From the NCBI GenBank assembly GCA_002421685.1, contig DISB01000010.1:1324-65323 (forward strand): a stretch of 64,000 nucleotides of DNA. Direction: 5' to 3'. The notes beneath the pieces were generated by a model. It did not search any database. It saw nothing but the letters and a program-made list of their open reading frames with translations, and was not told where the DNA came from. The position numbers and the translations under genes were made by a program. This DNA comes from Bacteroidetes bacterium UBA6221 (GTDB taxonomy: Bacteria; Bacteroidota; Bacteroidia; Chitinophagales; Chitinophagaceae). Shown one piece after another: positions 51,684 to 60,134 of the stretch; position 1 is the first letter of the stretch, and each line of letters opens with the position of its first letter.

Positions 51684-52166
51684 ATGGAGCTGAACGAATA
51701 TAATACCTGCGTAAGCGAGTGGTCTGATGCGGTGTACCGCTTCGCCTGCAAGTGCACAGGCAATGGCGAAGACGCAAGGGATATAGTACAGAACAGCTTT
51801 GAAGTTCTTTGGCAAAAAAGGCGGGATGTAAGTCCCGGCAAGGCGAAAGCATTCCTCTTTCAGGTGGCATACAGGCAGTCGGTAGATATGTACCGTAAGC
51901 AGAACAGGATAAGCTACAAGGAACAGGTAAATGACACCAGAACTGTGACCAATGGCAACAGTGACCTGAAGAAGATTTTGGACAGGGCCCTGTCTAAAAT
52001 CGACGACCAGGCAAGGGCACTGGTGCTGCTGAAGGACTACGAGGGGTATAGTTATGATGAAATAGGGCAGATAACCGGGTTATCCGACTCGCAGGTGAAA
52101 GTGTACCTGCACCGCGCGCGGAAAATATTGAAGGAGTACCTGGTGAGCGTAGAACACGTAATATAA
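51684..52166 (+). CDS. ECF sigma factor
   Basis: 160 residues, extracytoplasmic-function sigma-70 family. Region 2: FACKCTGNGEDARDIVQNSF, EVLWQKRRDVSPGKAKAFLF, QVAYRQSVDMYRKQNR; region 4: LSKIDDQARALVLLKDYEGY, SYDEIGQITGLSDSQVKVYL, HRARKILKEYL. It directs RNA polymerase to a small regulon. First gene of an operon with a putative anti-sigma factor and a barrel protein; 13 bp to the next gene. Such cassettes are common in this phylum. Confidence 0.95.
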   Translation: MELNEYNTCVSEWSDAVYRFACKCTGNGEDARDIVQNSFEVLWQKRRDVSPGKAKAFLFQVAYRQSVDMYRKQNRISYKEQVNDTRTVTNGNSDLKKILDRALSKIDDQARALVLLKDYEGYSYDEIGQITGLSDSQVKVYLHRARKILKEYLVSVEHVI

Positions 52167-52179
52167 AAAAACAGAAGCT

Positions 52180-53076
52180 ATGGTGAATATGGAGAATTAT
52201 GAGGAGTATATGCTGCTGTATGCAGACAGGGAGCTAAACCCCGAACAGGAACAGGCCTTGCTTGCTTTTGTGCAGCAGCATCCTGAACTAAAGGCGGAAC
52301 TGGCGGCTTATGCTGCTACCCGTTTGCAACCCGACGAAGAGCTGGTGTTTACAGGCAAGGATGCCCTTATAAAAACAGAACCAGGCGGCAGAACTATGTG
52401 GTTGGGTGGCTGGAAGGCCTATGCAGCAGCGGCAAGTGTTATACTATTCATTGTCTTGTTCAGCATCAATCGCCATAGTATGGAAGAATTACAACCCGTA
52501 GTTGTGAAAAACGAAACCATAACACCACCTGTAACCACCGCACAATCTGAAAACACATCCTTTGTAGACAAGCCTCAATCGCAGGCAGGTAATAACGCTG
52601 ATGAAAAAGCTGCGAAACCTGCCTCACCTTTAGGGGTAAAGGGCAAAGAACTCCATTCAAAACAACCTGTGAACACTGTTGCCGTGAAGACAATTCTACC
52701 CGTAGCGAAAGAACAACCTGTAAGGGAACAGCAGGAAATTGAACAAACGACAGCCCCGGGACCACATATTGCTGAAGAGGTCGTAGCAAAATCAGTAACA
52801 AAAGACACCGCAGAACATGTTGCTGAAGCCATTACACCACAAAAGAAAACTATAACCGAACACCAGGAAACGCAAGTAACTCCAAAACCCGCAGATAAGA
52901 AAAACAACTTCATTGCAGCGGTATTGGGTGAGAAACCTGCCGGACTGGAAGTGCTGCAAGAAGAAGTAAATGAAAAGATCACTGCTGCCAAGACAATAAA
53001 GGAGCAGATAAAAAACACCGATGCAGAGCTGAGTTTCCGCATAGGTAAAAAAGAACTATTTACAGTAAGACTTTAA
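52180..53076 (+). CDS. Putative anti-sigma factor, single-pass membrane protein
   Basis: 298 residues (start possibly at ATG 52189, MENYEEYMLLYAD). The N-terminal cytoplasmic part (about 1-75) is helical and acidic with an anti-sigma look (YADRELNPEQEQALLAFVQQ, PELKAELAAYAATR). The membrane helix is about 86-104 (AYAAAASVILFIVLF). The periplasmic part is long and low-complexity (Thr, Gln, Pro, Lys-rich; QPVREQQEIEQTTAPGPH) and ends LSFRIGKKELFTVRL. No zinc-binding HxxxCxxC is present. The position immediately after an ECF sigma gene supports the role. Confidence 0.82.
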   Translation: MVNMENYEEYMLLYADRELNPEQEQALLAFVQQHPELKAELAAYAATRLQPDEELVFTGKDALIKTEPGGRTMWLGGWKAYAAAASVILFIVLFSINRHSMEELQPVVVKNETITPPVTTAQSENTSFVDKPQSQAGNNADEKAAKPASPLGVKGKELHSKQPVNTVAVKTILPVAKEQPVREQQEIEQTTAPGPHIAEEVVAKSVTKDTAEHVAEAITPQKKTITEHQETQVTPKPADKKNNFIAAVLGEKPAGLEVLQEEVNEKITAAKTIKEQIKNTDAELSFRIGKKELFTVRL

Positions 53077-53089
53077 AAAAATAGAAACA

Positions 53090-53908
53090 ATGAGATACAG
53101 GATCGTAATTGCGTTATTGACGATTTGTCTGGTGCCAGGTATGTTGGCCATGGCCCAGGAAAAGGAAAGAAAAAAAATGAGCATATCCCTGGGTTCAGAT
53201 GGTTTGGGAATCAAATCTGAAACGAAGAAGGAGGATAATAAAGTAGATAAGAAGTTCGATGTGGAAGTAGGTATAGTGGATATTGGGTTGAATTCCCTGC
53301 AGGACAAAAGCAACTACAATGGCGCCGCTGCGCAGGCCTTGCTACAGGTAGCCGATGCCTACCGAAACGAAAACCTGTTTAACCTGAATAGCGGAAAATC
53401 ATGGAATGTGAATATCTGGCCCGTGGTAGCCAGCTGGAAACTGGTGAACGGCAACGGACAAAAAATACTGTTTGGTACAGGCGTAGGCCTGCAGATGTAT
53501 AATTTCCGCTTCAACCGCCCGGTTACCTACATCAATGAAGTAACGCCCATGGTTTACCTGGACTCGGTACAAACTATTACTAAAAACAAATTAGGCTTTA
53601 CCTACCTGAGCGTTCCATTGATGCTGACGTTTAAAACCAAGGCGGCGCCCAAAGCATGGTTTGTGTATGGCATAGGCATCACAGGCGGTTACAGGCTGGC
53701 ATCGTGGACGAAACAAGTATCCAACGAAAGGGGAAAACAGAAAAACCACGATAAATTCAATTTTAGTGATTTTAATAGTTGTATAACGGCAGAACTGGGA
53801 TTGGATGGGTACTTCAGGTTGTATGCCAGTTACCAGGTAACCCCGCTTGCAGAAAACGCATTGGAACAGTACCCCTTTTCTATAGGCCTGCGTTTCGGGG
53901 GAATTTAG
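53090..53908 (+). CDS. Outer-membrane beta-barrel protein of the ECF operon
   Basis: 272 residues. Signal peptide about 1-22 (LAMA|Q). Residues about 40-272 alternate strands of a barrel (DVEVGIVDIGLNSLQ, WNVNIWPVVASWKLVNGNGQ, ILFGTGVGLQMYNFRFN, FTYLSVPLMLTFKTKAAPKA, WFVYGIGITGGYRLASW, YPFSIGLRFGGI at the end). Third gene of the ECF cassette (13 bp after the anti-sigma gene), probably part of the controlled envelope response or its sensor. Unknown exact role. Confidence 0.85.
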   Translation: MRYRIVIALLTICLVPGMLAMAQEKERKKMSISLGSDGLGIKSETKKEDNKVDKKFDVEVGIVDIGLNSLQDKSNYNGAAAQALLQVADAYRNENLFNLNSGKSWNVNIWPVVASWKLVNGNGQKILFGTGVGLQMYNFRFNRPVTYINEVTPMVYLDSVQTITKNKLGFTYLSVPLMLTFKTKAAPKAWFVYGIGITGGYRLASWTKQVSNERGKQKNHDKFNFSDFNSCITAELGLDGYFRLYASYQVTPLAENALEQYPFSIGLRFGGI

Positions 53909-53934
53909 GTACAAGTAGGTTAATAGTTGCATAT

Positions 53935-53959
53935 GAGCGGGGTTTTTCCCCGCTCTTTT
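53935..53959 (+). terminator. Terminator of the ECF operon
   Basis: Perfect 8-bp arms gagcgggg (53935-53942) and ccccgctc (53948-53955), 5-T loop, then TTTT. Confidence 0.9.
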
Positions 53960-54285
53960 CATAAAAAGACAAAAGGAGGCTAACCCGCCCGGGAGTGTTG
54001 GGCGCCACTAACATGAATTACAGAGGTGATTTCCCGGGTTTCAGTTGTAATAAAAAATCCTCCTCAATATGTTGAGTAATATATTCCTGGCTTTGGCCCT
54101 TATATTAAAAATATTCTTTTGCACCTTGTACATAGTTCTCAATTTTTGATATACGGTAAAACTCCGTTAAAGGTTTCCATGCCGTTAAACCGGTCAAACA
54201 AAAACCAGTCTGTCATGTAGTTAACCCCGCGCGTAGACGAACCATCCAACAAGCCTTTCAACAGAAGTTCCTTGTTAATTGTTCA
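53960..54285. other. Intergenic region before the TonB-type receptor
   Basis: No gene called with confidence. On the minus strand an open frame of 47 codons (54282-54139) reads like protein (GVNYMTDWFLFDRFNGMETF) but is preceded by a stop and lacks a good start, so it may be a gene remnant. No riboswitch motif was recognised. Confidence 0.4.
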
Positions 54286-54293
54286 TACATTTG
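54286..54293 (+). promoter_or_regulatory. Candidate -7 box of the TonB-type receptor gene
   Basis: TACATTTG matches TAnnTTTG. It lies inside the 5' extension from TTG 54272 and so supports the GTG start at 54326. Confidence 0.5.
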
Positions 54294-54325
54294 CGTTTCA
54301 TATTTGTAAACAACAGACAGTTATT

Positions 54326-56833
54326 GTGGCCAGAAGTTTAATTGCGTTAGTGTTTTTTTTGTTTGGAACGTCTATTTTATCGTATGCCCAAAGTAGTTCA
54401 ATAAAAGGAAGCGTAACTGGCGCCAAAAATGCGCCAGTGCCATATGCTACAGTTACATTGATGAAAACGGATGATTCGGCGGTAATCAATGGTAGTATTA
54501 CGGACGAAGAGGGCAACTTCGAAATAACCTCTGTAAATGCCGGCGATTATATTCTTCGCGCCAGCGGCATTGGCTTCACCACAAAAGATATGGTAATATC
54601 TGTATCCGGTGATGAACCCGTTAAAAACCTGGGCAGGATAAGCGTAAACGTTACTGCACAGTCGCTGGAGGAAGTAGTAATTACCAGTGAGCGCCCCATG
54701 ATGGAGATGGGTATAGACAAGAAGGTGTTTAATGTGGACAAAAACATTACCAGCACGGGCGGCAGCGCTACCGACGTATTGCAAAATGTACCTTCTGTAT
54801 CAGTAGACGTGGACGGTGCGGTAAGCCTGAGGGGGAAAAGCAACGTAACTATCCTGATAGATGGCAAACCGGCTACCTTATTAGGCGGTGATGAGCAGAC
54901 TGCCTTGCAAAGTCTTCCGGCCTCCAGCATCGACCAGGTAGAGGTCATCACCAACCCATCTGCCAAATATGATGCGACGGGTATGACCGGCATCATCAAT
55001 ATCATCACAAAAAGGGAAAAGAAATTCGGGTTCAACGGCAGTATCAATATCGGGGCTGGGACAAGAGATAAATATAACGGCAGCATTAACCTGAATATAA
55101 AAAATGAGAAATGGAACTTGTTCCTGAACAGCAGCTACCGGCAAAACAGGATGTACATGCGCAATACTACGCTCCGGGACAATAAGCTGAGCGATGGCTT
55201 TTCAGAGAGTTACGAGGATAACCTCAGGATATTCAACGGTTTTTTTAACAGCATAGGCGCAGAGTATAAGATAGATACCAACAACAGCATCACGCTTACG
55301 CAAAATATCAACAAGATGTACCACGGCGGCAAAGGGCGTTCTACGTTCAGCACTTTTGCTTCAGCCGGCGACCTGCTGACAAGGCAGGAGCGAAGCAACC
55401 TGTCGGGCGGGGGACCTATATCTTCCTCCACCTCGCTGGATTATAAAAGAAAATTCCGCAAAAAAGAGCGGGAACTCAGCGCAAATGCTACCTATGTGGC
55501 ATCGTGGAGAGACGGTAAACAGGAATATACAACGAATACCTACAATGCCGGCGATGTGCTGATTGTTGGGCCAATATACCAGGACGCCCCCAGTACCGGC
55601 ACCAACAACAGTCTGAACGCCCAGGTGGACTATACTTCTCCCATGCTCACGAAAAATGGTAAGTTGGAAGCGGGATTGAAATCACAACTTTTCTGGTTTA
55701 AAAGTGACAACAAGCCTACTGTAGACTCTGCGGGTACGGGCAGGGAGATTGATAGCGTGTTGTACAACGGATACGATTATACGCAACAGATTTATGCTGC
55801 TTATACAAGCTGGAGCGACAAGGTGGGCAAATTCAGGTACCAGGCTGGATTGCGTATGGAGTATGCTTATTACGAAGGTACCACCACCCAGGTACAGGGC
55901 CGCCGCTACAAAAATGAATTTCTCAACCTGTTTCCGTCGGCATTTGCCTCATATGAATTGCCCAAAGGCCAGAGTGTATACCTGAGCTATACCAGGCGCA
56001 CCCAACGCCCCAGGTTCTGGTACCTATTGCCTTATGTCGACCTCTCCGACGCCCAGGATACCAGCGTGGGTAATCCCAATTTGGTGCCGGAGTTCATACA
56101 CAATGTGGAACTGAGCTATAATAAACTGCATGAAAAAGGCCACAATGTAATTGTAAGCGCCTATTACCAATACACGCAAAACCTCATTGAACGTTATAGG
56201 ATATTATACGCAGATGGTACATCATTTACGCAACGCCGCAACCTGGCGGCAGGTGTCACCTATGGACTTGAGTTGACAGGCCAGGTGCAATTGATCAGTA
56301 AGGTGTGGGATATGACACTGAATACCAACTTCTTCCAGAATGAAATAAGGGGTAGCAATATAGATCCTGCGCTAAACACCAGCGGCTTCGGCTGGTTTGC
56401 CAAGCTGAACACGAACGTCAAACTGCCGGCTGATTTTTCCCTGCAAGTGAGTGGCAATTATGAAGGCCCAAAGGTAGTGGCACAAGGGTTCAGGAAAGAA
56501 GTATATTGGCTGGACGTCGCATTGCGCAAGAGTTTATGGGAGGGAAAGGCCAACCTTGTGTTAAATGTTTCTGATATTTTTAATACCCGTAAGTATACCA
56601 CGGACTTTGACTTCGGGCAATATTTGCAGAGCAACTATAACGACAGGGAAACGCGAATTGGAAATATCACCTTCTCTTATCGCTTCGGAAGCAGTGAGGC
56701 CAGGCCTTTTGCCGGTAAGAGACGTGGTAACAGGGGGACAAAAACTGAGCTTACGCCTGACACAAATAAAGACCGGGATAATATTAAAGACCGTGATAAC
56801 GACGATGGCGGAAATAATGGAGGGGGCCTTTAA
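54326..56833 (+). CDS. TonB-dependent-receptor-like outer-membrane protein, GTG start
   Basis: 835 residues from GTG 54326 (MARSLIALVFFLFGTSILSY), which gives a proper signal peptide; the frame continues back to TTG 54272 but that would precede the predicted transcript. A carboxypeptidase-regulatory-like domain (about 25-105; SIKGSVTGAKNAPVPYATVT, SITDEEGNFEITSVNAGDYI) is followed by a plug (EEVVITSERPMMEMGIDKKV, GGSATDVLQNVPSVSVDVDG, AKYDATGMTGIINIITKREK) and a large barrel of the outer-membrane-beta-barrel-3 type. The C-terminus is odd: a charged tail NKDRDNIKDRDNDDGGNNGG follows the last strands (GNITFSYRFGSSE). Likely substrate uptake or signalling; substrate unknown. Confidence 0.9.
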   Translation: MARSLIALVFFLFGTSILSYAQSSSIKGSVTGAKNAPVPYATVTLMKTDDSAVINGSITDEEGNFEITSVNAGDYILRASGIGFTTKDMVISVSGDEPVKNLGRISVNVTAQSLEEVVITSERPMMEMGIDKKVFNVDKNITSTGGSATDVLQNVPSVSVDVDGAVSLRGKSNVTILIDGKPATLLGGDEQTALQSLPASSIDQVEVITNPSAKYDATGMTGIINIITKREKKFGFNGSINIGAGTRDKYNGSINLNIKNEKWNLFLNSSYRQNRMYMRNTTLRDNKLSDGFSESYEDNLRIFNGFFNSIGAEYKIDTNNSITLTQNINKMYHGGKGRSTFSTFASAGDLLTRQERSNLSGGGPISSSTSLDYKRKFRKKERELSANATYVASWRDGKQEYTTNTYNAGDVLIVGPIYQDAPSTGTNNSLNAQVDYTSPMLTKNGKLEAGLKSQLFWFKSDNKPTVDSAGTGREIDSVLYNGYDYTQQIYAAYTSWSDKVGKFRYQAGLRMEYAYYEGTTTQVQGRRYKNEFLNLFPSAFASYELPKGQSVYLSYTRRTQRPRFWYLLPYVDLSDAQDTSVGNPNLVPEFIHNVELSYNKLHEKGHNVIVSAYYQYTQNLIERYRILYADGTSFTQRRNLAAGVTYGLELTGQVQLISKVWDMTLNTNFFQNEIRGSNIDPALNTSGFGWFAKLNTNVKLPADFSLQVSGNYEGPKVVAQGFRKEVYWLDVALRKSLWEGKANLVLNVSDIFNTRKYTTDFDFGQYLQSNYNDRETRIGNITFSYRFGSSEARPFAGKRRGNRGTKTELTPDTNKDRDNIKDRDNDDGGNNGGGL

Positions 56834-56874
56834 CAATGAGGGTAGTAGTATGAAAAAGTCGTAAATTGTAACTC

Positions 56875-57615
56875 ATGAAAAAGATTTTCATACTATTATT
56901 GTGTAGTCCGCTATTGTTTGTGCAGCAGAGTAAAGCCCAGTTTGGAGATATACTGAACAAGGGTAAGAAAGTATTGAACGAACAGACCGGAAATGGTGGC
57001 AGCAACCTGACTAATTCTGAAATCATCGCGGGGTTGAAACAGGCGCTCGAAATAGGCTCTAATAATGCGGGCAACCAACTTTCCGCCGTCAATGGATATT
57101 TTGGCAACCAACTGGTGAAAATACTGATGCCGCCTGAGGCAAGGAAAGTAGAGCAAACACTCCGCTCCATAGGCATGGGCGGCGAGGTGGACAAGGCTAT
57201 CCTGGCCATGAACCGTGCCGCTGAAGACGCCGCACAAAAAGCCGCGCCCATTTTCATAGACGCCATTCGAACCATAACTATACAAGATGGCCTGGGTATT
57301 TTGCGCGGCGGCAATGGGGCAGCCACCAATTACCTGAAGGGCAGAACCACGCAACAATTAACTAATGCCTTCCGCCCGGTCATAGAAAATTCCCTCAACA
57401 AAGTGGATGCTACCAAATATTGGGCGCAAGTGTTTACTATCTACAACAGGCTGCCGACAACCGTCAACAAAATAAATCCCGACCTTCCGGCCTATGTTAC
57501 GGAGCGGGCTTTGAACGGATTATTTATAACGGTAGAGCAAGAAGAAAATAAAATAAGGCAAAATCCATCCGCACGTGTTACAGACCTTTTGAAGAAGGTA
57601 TTCGGGCAGGTGTGA
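56875..57615 (+). CDS. DUF4197 lipoprotein-like or secreted protein
   Basis: 246 residues. Signal peptide about 1-21 (SKA|Q). The body is helical and has the DUF4197 signature: LTNSEIIAGLKQALEIGSNN, VNGYFGNQLVKILMPPEARK, VDKAILAMNRAAEDAAQKAA, IFIDAIRTITIQDGLGILRG, AATNYLKGRTTQQLTNAFRP. Function unknown in all members. Between the receptor and the DUF349 gene; no clear operon. Confidence 0.9.
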   Translation: MKKIFILLLCSPLLFVQQSKAQFGDILNKGKKVLNEQTGNGGSNLTNSEIIAGLKQALEIGSNNAGNQLSAVNGYFGNQLVKILMPPEARKVEQTLRSIGMGGEVDKAILAMNRAAEDAAQKAAPIFIDAIRTITIQDGLGILRGGNGAATNYLKGRTTQQLTNAFRPVIENSLNKVDATKYWAQVFTIYNRLPTTVNKINPDLPAYVTERALNGLFITVEQEENKIRQNPSARVTDLLKKVFGQV

Positions 57616-57671
57616 CGTTTGTAAAACATCATTTAAACAGGCAGCATATTGTTTCTTTAAAGTAACGGGTT

Positions 57672-59246
57672 ATGGCACAAGACAGTAATCAGCCGGCTAC
57701 ATTGTCAGCATGGTGGGAAGAAGTATCCTTCGATCACAAATCATTATTCACGCTTAACGGGCAGGGAGAATTGCTGCTGAAAGAATACCGCGATTACCCG
57801 GAACGGTCAGTGGGTACGCTTAACGCTGAAACCCCTGATATGTTATTCAAACTGCTGGTCGAAAAATTTCCGGAAGTAGAAGCCAGGGTAACCGAACTCG
57901 TAACGGAATGGAACACAGAGACGGACAAGCTGAAACTTGTGGGCAAGGTGGAGCGCATGAAAGAATACCTGCATCATGCTAATGCCGTAGGCGACTTTCA
58001 CACTATCTACAAACTGGTAGAAAACCTTGATAAGGAAATAACAAAACTTACAGAAGAAAATTACGCCCAAAAGCTGGCATTGGTACAAAAGGCTGAAGAA
58101 CTTTCCTCCAGTGTTGATTGGAAAGAAACTACGGAAGCTTTCCGCAACCTGGCTGAGGAATGGAAGCAGATAGGCCACCTGGACAAAAAAAGAAATGACG
58201 AACTATGGGGCCGGTTGGAAGCTGCGAAAGACAAATTCTTTGAGCGCAAACGTGAACACCAGGAAGAGTTGAGCAAAGAAATGCTTCAGAATCTGGACCT
58301 GAAAATGGAGATAGTGGAAAAAGCCGAAAAGCTGGCTGCTGCCGAAGATTGGAAAAAGGCTACAGACGAGTTTAAAGAGCTGATGGAGCAATGGAAAAAG
58401 ATCGGGCGTACCATGCACGATAAAAACGAGGAGTTATGGAAACGTTTTACTGAAGCCAACAATGTTTTTTTTGAAAGAAAAAAACAGCATTTTGAGTTGA
58501 TACACAAAGAACAGGAGGATAATTACAACGCCAAAATGGCCCTTGTGGAGCAGGCTGAGGCACTGAAAGAAAATACGGACTGGAATGAAACTACACAGGC
58601 ATTTACCGGCCTGATGGAGGAATGGAAGAAACTGGGCCGTGTTCCAAAAGAGAAATCAGACGAGATATGGAAGCGCTTTAATGAGGCACGGGATTATTTC
58701 TTCAACAACAAACGGAAGAATTTCGAGGAATTTAAGCTGTCGCTGGACGATAACTATGCACAGAAACTGGCGCTGCTGAAAAGAGCCGAAGACCTGCAGG
58801 ACTCTACGCTGTGGCGCGAGGCTACCGATGAGCTGAACGAATTGATGGCCGAATGGAAAAAAATTGGCCCGGTACCCCGCAAGCATAGCAATACTATATG
58901 GGAACGCTTCCTGGCTGCCCGTAGAAATTTTTTCAACCGGAAAGATGAGAACAGGGAAAAACGCCGCCATATTGTAGAAAAGAAAGAAAAAGAAAGACTG
59001 AACCAGACGGCGGGTTTTGTAGACAAAATAAGAGCTGAACTAAGAGAAGAAGAAGAAAAGCTAGAGGATTTCAAACAGGGCCTGGAGAATATAACACCCG
59101 GTATGAAAAAAGAGGCTGAACTACGCGAACACTTAATAAAGCTGATTGCACAGACGGAGCATAAGATCGAACATAAAAAGGAAAAGCTGCAGCAGGCTGA
59201 AAAACAACTGAATGCAATTTCAGGTAAGGAAGATGCGAACTCCTAA
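57672..59246 (+). CDS. DUF349-repeat protein
   Basis: 524 residues, cytoplasmic, highly helical and charged. Four DUF349 repeats (about 135-210, 215-290, 290-365 and 365-440), each built on the pattern W-K-x-A/T-T-x-x-F/E-L-x-x-W-K-x-I/L-G (EDWKKATDEFKELMEQWKKI; TLWREATDELNELMAEWKKI). Coiled-coil C-terminus (LREEEEKLEDFKQGLENITP). The repeat is seen in many bacteria; a link to cell division or stress has been reported for single members but is not settled. A perfect palindromic terminator follows. Confidence 0.92.
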   Translation: MAQDSNQPATLSAWWEEVSFDHKSLFTLNGQGELLLKEYRDYPERSVGTLNAETPDMLFKLLVEKFPEVEARVTELVTEWNTETDKLKLVGKVERMKEYLHHANAVGDFHTIYKLVENLDKEITKLTEENYAQKLALVQKAEELSSSVDWKETTEAFRNLAEEWKQIGHLDKKRNDELWGRLEAAKDKFFERKREHQEELSKEMLQNLDLKMEIVEKAEKLAAAEDWKKATDEFKELMEQWKKIGRTMHDKNEELWKRFTEANNVFFERKKQHFELIHKEQEDNYNAKMALVEQAEALKENTDWNETTQAFTGLMEEWKKLGRVPKEKSDEIWKRFNEARDYFFNNKRKNFEEFKLSLDDNYAQKLALLKRAEDLQDSTLWREATDELNELMAEWKKIGPVPRKHSNTIWERFLAARRNFFNRKDENREKRRHIVEKKEKERLNQTAGFVDKIRAELREEEEKLEDFKQGLENITPGMKKEAELREHLIKLIAQTEHKIEHKKEKLQQAEKQLNAISGKEDANS

Positions 59247-59262
59247 TATGCGATATTAAACA

Positions 59263-59294
59263 AAAGAGGGCGGTAAAATTTTACCGCCCTCTTT
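59263..59294. terminator. Bidirectional terminator between DUF349 and iscA genes
   Basis: Perfect 16-bp arms aaagagggcggtaaaa (59263-59278) and ttttaccgccctcttt (59279-59294) with T runs on both sides. Confidence 0.92.
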
Positions 59295-59307
59295 GTTTAT
59301 AAAAATA

Positions 59308-59634
59308 TTACACAGAAAAACTTTCGCCACATCCGCAGGTTCGGCTGGCGTTCGGGTTACTGAAATGAAACCCTTTGCCGTTAAGGCCATCGGAAAACTC
59401 CAATACTGTATCGCAGAGGTACAGGAAGCTCTTCAGGTCCGTTACCAGTTTTACACCATCTTCCTCAAATACCTGGTCGTTGGGTTGAGCTTCGTTGTCA
59501 AAGTCCAGTTTGTAAGACAAGCCTGAACATCCGCCGCCAACTACTCCTACACGCAAAAAATAAGAATCGTCCAGCCCGGCGTCGCGCCTCAACTGTCCTA
59601 TCTTTTTCTTTGCTTTTTCACTGATGTGTATCAT
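59308..59634 (-). CDS. iscA: A-type Fe-S carrier (IscA/SufA family)
   Basis: 108 residues. Start MIHISEKAKKKIGQLRRDAG, core LRVGVVGGGCSGLSYKLDFD, and the C-terminal NASRTCGCGESFSV; the three Cys (one in GGGCSG, two in CGCG) hold Fe or [2Fe-2S]. It passes clusters to targets. Third gene of iscS-iscU-iscA; 63 bp after iscU. No iscR, hscA, hscB or fdx is in this window. Confidence 0.95.
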   Translation of the reverse strand: MIHISEKAKKKIGQLRRDAGLDDSYFLRVGVVGGGCSGLSYKLDFDNEAQPNDQVFEEDGVKLVTDLKSFLYLCDTVLEFSDGLNGKGFHFSNPNASRTCGCGESFSV

Positions 59635-59697
59635 AAATCCTATATCCTGTAAAAATGGCTGAACTATAATTCAATCACCAAAGAGTTTGTTGACTAA

Positions 59698-60114
59698 TTA
59701 ATGTTTCTTTTCGTCTAAAACCAGTTCTTCCAGGCCGTTCTTTACCCGGTAGTCATTAATGGCTGCTTTGATGGCGTCTTCGGCCAATACAGAGCAGTGT
59801 ATTTTTACCGGGGGCAGGTTCAGTTCTTCTACTATATCCATATTGTCTATAGTAAGGGCCTGGTCTACGGTTTTGCCTTTAAGCCACTCTGTAGCCAGCG
59901 ATGAGGAAGCAATTGCTGAACCGCAGCCGAAGGTTTTAAACTTAGCATCCTTTATCAGGCCGGTTGTTTCATCTACTTCTATCTGCAGTCGCATCACGTC
60001 GCCACACTCGGGTGCTCCCACCAGGCCGGTACCTACGTTTTGCTTCGATTTATCCAGTGTACCCACGTTTTTGGGGTTCTGATAATGGTCTATTACTTTT
60101 TCTGAATATGCCAT
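59698..60114 (-). CDS. iscU: Fe-S scaffold IscU
   Basis: 138 residues. Start MAYSEKVIDHYQNPKNVGTL, conserved Cys in PECGDVMRLQIEVD, FGCGSAIASSSLATEWLKGK (the stretch facing the bound cluster) and KIHCSVLAEDAIKAAINDY. The HscA-binding LPPVK motif is present (LNLPPVKIHCS). It builds [2Fe-2S] on sulfur from IscS. 20 bp after iscS. Confidence 0.97.
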   Translation of the reverse strand: MAYSEKVIDHYQNPKNVGTLDKSKQNVGTGLVGAPECGDVMRLQIEVDETTGLIKDAKFKTFGCGSAIASSSLATEWLKGKTVDQALTIDNMDIVEELNLPPVKIHCSVLAEDAIKAAINDYRVKNGLEELVLDEKKH

Positions 60115-60134
60115 AATATTTTGCTTTTATAATG

